A stretch of DNA of 24,834 nucleotides from Sphaeroforma sirkka. Taxonomy: Eukaryota > Opisthokonta > Ichthyosporea > Ichthyophonida. Below are positions 21,024-24,834 of this stretch, one piece after another; position 1 is the stretch's first letter, and every line of letters begins with the position of its first letter. The notes beneath the pieces were generated by a model. It saw nothing but the letters and a program-made list of their open reading frames with translations. It was not told where the DNA came from and ran no database searches. Location of the stretch: positions 62,501 through 87,334 of the forward strand of contig LUCW03000063.1 in NCBI GenBank assembly GCA_001586965.3, read 5' to 3'. A program made the position numbers and the translations under genes.

Positions 21024-21245
21024 TACGGATTTTCTTTTTTGCGATAGTGAACTTTGAACTCACCAGAATACTGAATCCTCGTATTCTAGCTGTACAAATG
21101 CATCTGGATGTGGTGCAATGGCTTTTGCTCCAAACATAGTTTTCTAGCCATTCCTCGTCGGAAATGGGCAAGGTTTCCGAACCAGTGAGACCACGAATGC
21201 CCATGTAGATTGTGTACAAAGTGTGCACATCGGTGGAGTGAATTC
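21024..21245 (-). pseudogene. Decayed copy of the C-terminal part of the patatin-like gene
   Basis: The minus strand encodes GIRG, then ETLPISDEEWL, matching GIRGVDTLPISEEEWL of the intact paralogue, and in a second frame IAPHPDAFVQLEYED, matching IAPHKDALVQLGYED. The frame is therefore interrupted once within about 60 codons. The catalytic regions are absent here. A weaker similarity at about 21290-21340 to the segment of the intact gene near 18355-18390 suggests that more of the gene was once present. It is non-functional as a lipase. Confidence 0.75.
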
Positions 21246-22193
21246 GAGTGCATACGATGTTTATCACGAGTAAGCTACAGTTCTATTTACAGCTCAGCGA
21301 GAAGCTCTGCTCCAATAAGTGTGATACACTCGTCTTTCTAGATTAGTTTCTAACGGTAGCTATAATTTGACATTTTTACACATGACCTTAACAGCGGGAT
21401 CCTCAACGGTTTGCACCTAACCGCTGATATTCATTTCTGAACAGTACTGCGCGTGTAGTTTAATATCGAGAGACCACCATTGCACTGCTAATAGTAGTGG
21501 TTTCGTATCATATATTAGCTATGTCTTCTCCTCTATCAAATCAACCGAGATTTCGCGGCACTATTCACTATTGACTAATACTAGGTCTACGATCACAAGG
21601 GCACCCCAAAGCACGGCCAGCCCTGACTAGCTCATCTGATCGCATCCATCTAAACACGGGATATTAGGCTATGCGGCCCTCCCTCACAAAAACGGGTGTA
21701 CACCATAGGGTCGGATACTAGGCTATGCGGCCCTCCCCCACAAAAACGGGTGCACATCATGGGGCCGGCAACTGTCTTAGGCTATCACATGCATCAGTCG
21801 TGCTGTGTCATGCAGTGTGCATGGGTAAACGTTAGTGGTGTGTATATACTCTGGACAGCATCGAGCCATCCTTGGAGACGTCGCACGTGTTTGGAAGTGT
21901 TCGCCTGACAGTTCTATCCTGCCTCAACTCATGCACGTTCGTGTTCCATTGCGCTGGTGGATGTGGCATCTGTACACCTCTACAAATGTACAGTGACATA
22001 CGCACGTAACAACACATTTAATATATACATATACATATGCATATACATACATAACTAGTATATGTAATCATCAGCACTCTGTACTACCTTCCCGCCTATC
22101 CTGCTCGCCTCTTCCGATCAGCCCTATCTGTCTGCCTTGTGCTTTGCCCTACCACGTGTCCGGGCCATCTCCCCTCCATCTCCATCATATTCT
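21246..22193. other. Intergenic region with a small tandem duplication
   Basis: Apart from the duplication at 21667-21775 and a run of CATATACATA-like sequence at 22021-22060, nothing is recognised. An ATTAAA on the minus strand at 22022-22017 lies about 170 bases past the stop of the acidic-protein gene and could serve as its polyadenylation signal. Confidence 0.45.
21667..21775. repeat. ~55-bp tandem duplication, 2 copies
   Basis: AGGCTATGCGGCCCTCCC(T/C)C followed by ACAAAAACGGGTG and a variable CAC-rich end occurs twice in direct succession. Confidence 0.88.
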
Positions 22194-24253
22194 CTATCGG
22201 TGTTTCGCATCTTTCCCACGCTTCTCTACTACATGCGCTTCCTCACCTTCTATATCATCCTTGCTATTGTCCGCCACATCGTCATTGTCATTGTTATCCA
22301 TATCAATCGCCTCTCCCGCATCGTCGTCATCGCCCTCATCCGCATCGGCCCCTATAACCATGTCGGGGCTATCCCCACCCCCATCCTCTCCCTCTCTCTC
22401 ATCTTCATCTTCATCTTCGTTCGCCTTGTTTGCCTTGGGCTTGGGCTGTTTTCTGTAGCCGCCTGTGGTATCATCATCACCCCCGTCCTTCGCATCATCT
22501 TCGTCTTTGTCTTCATCTCCATCTTCGTTCGCCTTGTTTGCTTTGGGCTTGGGCTGTTTTCTGTAGTCGCCTGTGATATCATCATCGCCTCCGTCCTTCG
22601 CATCGGCTTCGTCTTCATCTCCGTCTTCGTTCGCCTTGTTTGCCTTGGGCTTGTGCTGTTTTCTGTAGTCGCCTGTGGTATCATCACCACCCCCATCCTC
22701 TGCACCCTCTTCATCTGGGATACAAGCATCGAAGGCAAAGGTGTGGTTGTGATCAGCTTGGAGTTATAACTGTCACGCACACACACAGATACTAAAACTG
22801 AAATCAGCTAAGAGCTATAGTTATTACACACACAGACAATACACGACGTTCTGGTCGCAGGAATGGCTCTCAGTTGCACAGAGTCTTCATATGACAGACA
22901 GGTAGCGTGGGCGTGTGGCTACTCCCATTGTCTTTGGCTGTGTGAATATCACTTTGACGAATGAGACGTATGCTGTAATTAAGTGGTTCAATGCAAACAC
23001 GTGTCCATGCACATCTTGGCGTAGCTATAGCACACGTGTACCTGCACATCTAGGCACAGCTGTAGCACACATGTACATGCACATCTAGGTACAGCTATAG
23101 CACACGTGTACATGCACATCTAGGCACAGCCGTAGCACAGTATACATGCACATCTTGGCGTAGCTATAGCACACATGTACATGCACATCTAGGCACAGCT
23201 ATAGCACAGGTGTACATGCACATCTAGGCACAGCCGTAGCACACGTGTACATGCACATCTTGGCGTAGCTATAGCACACGTGTACATGCACATCTAGGCA
23301 CAGCTATAGCACACGTGTACATGCACATCTTGGCGTAGAGCTGTAGTCTTCCTGCGAATGCAGTAGAGGTCACGTGCAATTGAGTCGTCCGCACAATACA
23401 ATGACATATCAATGTCTATGAGAAGGGAGTATCGGGTTGTACCGGCACAAGCACAGACATATGCTCGCACACATAGACACACCCACTACACACACACCAA
23501 CACTTCACAATCGAATGGTCCACGTGCCATGGACTGGATACTATGCCTGCCTTACAAAGACGTTTGCTCGTTGCAGGGGGTAGTGTGTACTGGCTGCAGC
23601 ACCACACCGATCCGCTTGGAGTACAACTGACCACCATATCTCGCATACCATCATCTGCGGCCTCTATCTTTTCATCCGCGTTGCCATGGTTACCACGCTT
23701 GACCGCGTCTGGCGGCCCCACATCCCCAGCGATGTCGTCGGTGTCAATGTCATCTGCCACTTCCTGCACCTCTATGTTGTCCACCTGAGGTGCACACAGG
23801 AGAGATGATAGGGTATCAGAACGGCCCAGAAACCCAAACCCAGAATGGTGGCATTTACGTTGATACGTATACCAAGGGTGCTTGTAAAACTGCTAAGCGG
23901 GAACGAACGCAGTGGTGTGGTGCATCTACGAAGATAAATACGTTCACACGCGTGCATGAACGTATCCGCTCCCTTTCATAGGGCGATGCAGTAGAATGGA
24001 GCGTTCGCGAGAATGAAAACGTTGATACTCGTATAAACGGTATCAGTATATTAAACCCTAAAATCACCAGTTCAGTATCCGTCTGTCGTATAGGAGGCAC
24101 GGCATTAACTATATAGTGATGAGATGAAAACACGTATTTTTACCAACCACACGCACACAGGATGCTTAGTCTATCTGTGGTCTATGCGTGCACACACCTC
24201 CTCTGCAAGGTCGTCCGCAGCTTTGTCTACCTTCTCCGCATGCGCAATGTTCT
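22194..24253 (-). CDS. Unrecognised acidic repeat protein, 3'-terminal exons (partial)
   Basis: Inferred minus-strand exons are 24253-24198, 23784-23649 and 22756-22194. Phases agree (0, then 1/2), giving about 250 residues ending at TAG. The chain is highly acidic and appears disordered: NIAHAEKVDKAADDLAEE, then VDNIEVQEVADDIDTDD, then three repeats of about 34-36 residues built on DGGDDDTTGDYRKQPKPKAN and KANEDGDEDE. DNA repeat spacings are 108 and 102 bp, both multiples of three despite an indel, which supports translation. Basic KPKANKA patches alternate with Asp/Glu runs, as in some nucleolar or chromatin proteins, but I recognise no family. The acceptor of the last exon is AAG. A strong donor-like GTGAGG at 22246-22241 leaves open that the gene continues further left. 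Upstream exons are probably off the right edge. Confidence 0.6.
22390..22720 (-). repeat. In-frame 102/108-bp coding repeats, 3 copies
   Basis: On the plus strand CTGTTTTCTGTAG begins at 22446, 22554 and 22656. The surrounding 100 bases are near identical in the three copies. They encode the alternating acidic and KPKANKA repeats of the minus-strand protein. Confidence 0.85.
22757..23648 (-). other. Intron between the last two exons of the acidic-protein gene
   Basis: The 892-bp intron has a GTATGC donor at 23648-23643 and an AAG acceptor at 22759-22757. It holds the 35-bp minisatellite at 23010-23338; I see no other structure or coding sequence in it. Confidence 0.5.
23010..23338. repeat. 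35-bp minisatellite, ~10 copies
   Basis: CACATCTAGGCACAGC or CACATCTTGGCGTAGC starts at about 23010, 23045, 23080, 23115, 23149, 23184, 23219, 23254, 23289 and 23324, each followed by (T/C)(A/G)TAGCACACGTGTACATG or a variant. Two unit types are interspersed, most simply as a repeated block of about three units. Most units carry the palindrome CACGTG. Confidence 0.92.
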
Positions 24254-24259
24254 CTGTAG

Positions 24260-24665
24260 TTTGTTCAGATGTACCAGACGAGGTCAGATACATGTATTCA
24301 ATAGACGGGTTCACATGTACCAGAAGAGGTCAGATACATGTATTCAAAAGACGTGTTCAGATGTACCAGAAGAGGTCAGATACATGTATTCAAAAGACGT
24401 GTTCAGATGTACCAGAAAGAGGTCAGATACATGTATTCAATAGACGTGTTCACATGTACCAGAAGAGGTCAGATACATGTTTTCAAAAGAGGTGTTCACA
24501 TGTACTAGAAGAGGTCAGATACATGTATTCAATAGACGTGTTCACATGTACCAGAAGAGGTCAGATGCATGTATTCAATAGGCGTGTTCAGAAGTACCAG
24601 AAGAGGTCAGATACATAATAGACGTGTTCAGATGTACCAGAAGAGGTCAGATACAAGTATTCAAT
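24260..24665. repeat. 46-bp minisatellite, ~9 copies
   Basis: The unit contains ATGTACCAGAAGAGGTCAGA followed by TACATGTATTCAA(A/T)AGACGTGTTCA. Copies start near 24265, 24312, 24358, 24404, 24451, 24497, 24543, 24589 and 24629; the eighth unit is shortened. The period is not a multiple of three. The array ends at the acceptor of the 24253-24198 exon of the acidic-protein gene, so it lies in an intron. The remaining 24666-24834 shows no recognisable feature. Confidence 0.92.
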
Positions 24666-24834
24666 GGACGACGGAGGCTATAGCATTGTGCCCATATGAC
24701 AGCAGAGACGACTACAGAGATTGTTAGGAGTGGTACTAATATATCCGCACTGTATGGTTCAACGCAGGTAACGGGTGGTATTTATATACAATAAGATAAG
24801 TTGATGAATACTAACATAGAGCAAAAGTACATGG

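Noticed and set aside
22137-22769. 210-codon hydrophobic plus-strand frame resembling a membrane protein
   Set aside because: It is the antisense of the acidic coding repeats: Asp/Glu codons on the minus strand become Ile/Val/Phe on the plus strand. The minus frame keeps repeat lengths in multiples of three and joins phase-matched exons.
23854-24062. Two ACGTTGATAC...CGTATA strings as ends of a small mobile element
   Set aside because: Only about 17 bases match, in direct orientation, with no other element features.
24260-24665. Regular 46-bp repeats suggestive of a CRISPR array
   Set aside because: The whole unit is repeated without unique spacers, in a eukaryotic intron; it is a minisatellite.

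Overview
The window is nuclear DNA from an intron-rich unicellular eukaryote. Evidence: spliceosomal GT-AG introns of 0.1-2 kb, a homologue of a U1 snRNP protein, a mitochondrial replicative helicase gene, and dense (TA)n/(GT)n microsatellites and minisatellites. The PRPF39 homologue resembles animal PRPF39, and the helicase is Twinkle with a zinc ribbon that animals have lost. A unicellular holozoan such as an ichthyosporean fits, but this is inference from gene content and not proven. I see no operon, CRISPR array, rRNA, tRNA or recognisable virus-derived element.

Layout. (1) 1-4376, minus strand: the 5' portion of a Twinkle (TWNK) gene. Five exons encode 592 residues (presequence, Cys4 zinc ribbon, primase/TOPRIM-like region); the RecA helicase core lies off the left edge. 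(2) 4377-5313: a 0.9-kb divergent intergenic/promoter region. (3) 5314-16469, plus strand: a complete ten-exon PRPF39 homologue (659 aa, HAT repeats, Q/W/G/Y-rich tail), plus a possible 54-nt phase-compatible cassette exon. (4) 16470-17894: convergent 3' intergenic region. (5) 17895-18779, minus strand: an intronless, secreted patatin-like phospholipase. (6) 18780-20949: AT-rich gene-poor DNA. (7) About 20950-21245: two decayed copies of the 3' end of the patatin gene. (8) 22194-24253, minus strand: three 3'-terminal exons of an unrecognised, strongly acidic, repeat-bearing protein. (9) 24254-24660: a 46-bp minisatellite.

The genes do not form an evident pathway: one acts in mitochondrial DNA replication, one in pre-mRNA splicing, one in lipid hydrolysis, and one is unknown. 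The most unusual structure is in the introns of PRPF39. Copies of the gene's own splice boundaries are present in several introns: the start of exon 7 with its acceptor three times at an exact 112-bp period, the end of exon 4 once, and the exon 2 donor as the origin of a 54-bp minisatellite. Several other donors or acceptors pass directly into microsatellites. A second point of interest is the Twinkle protein, which keeps the primase zinc ribbon but has lost acidic TOPRIM residues and carries a long acidic insert there.

Exon boundaries were derived by hand from reading frame, splice consensus, phase agreement and recalled family sequences. No database search or RNA evidence was available.
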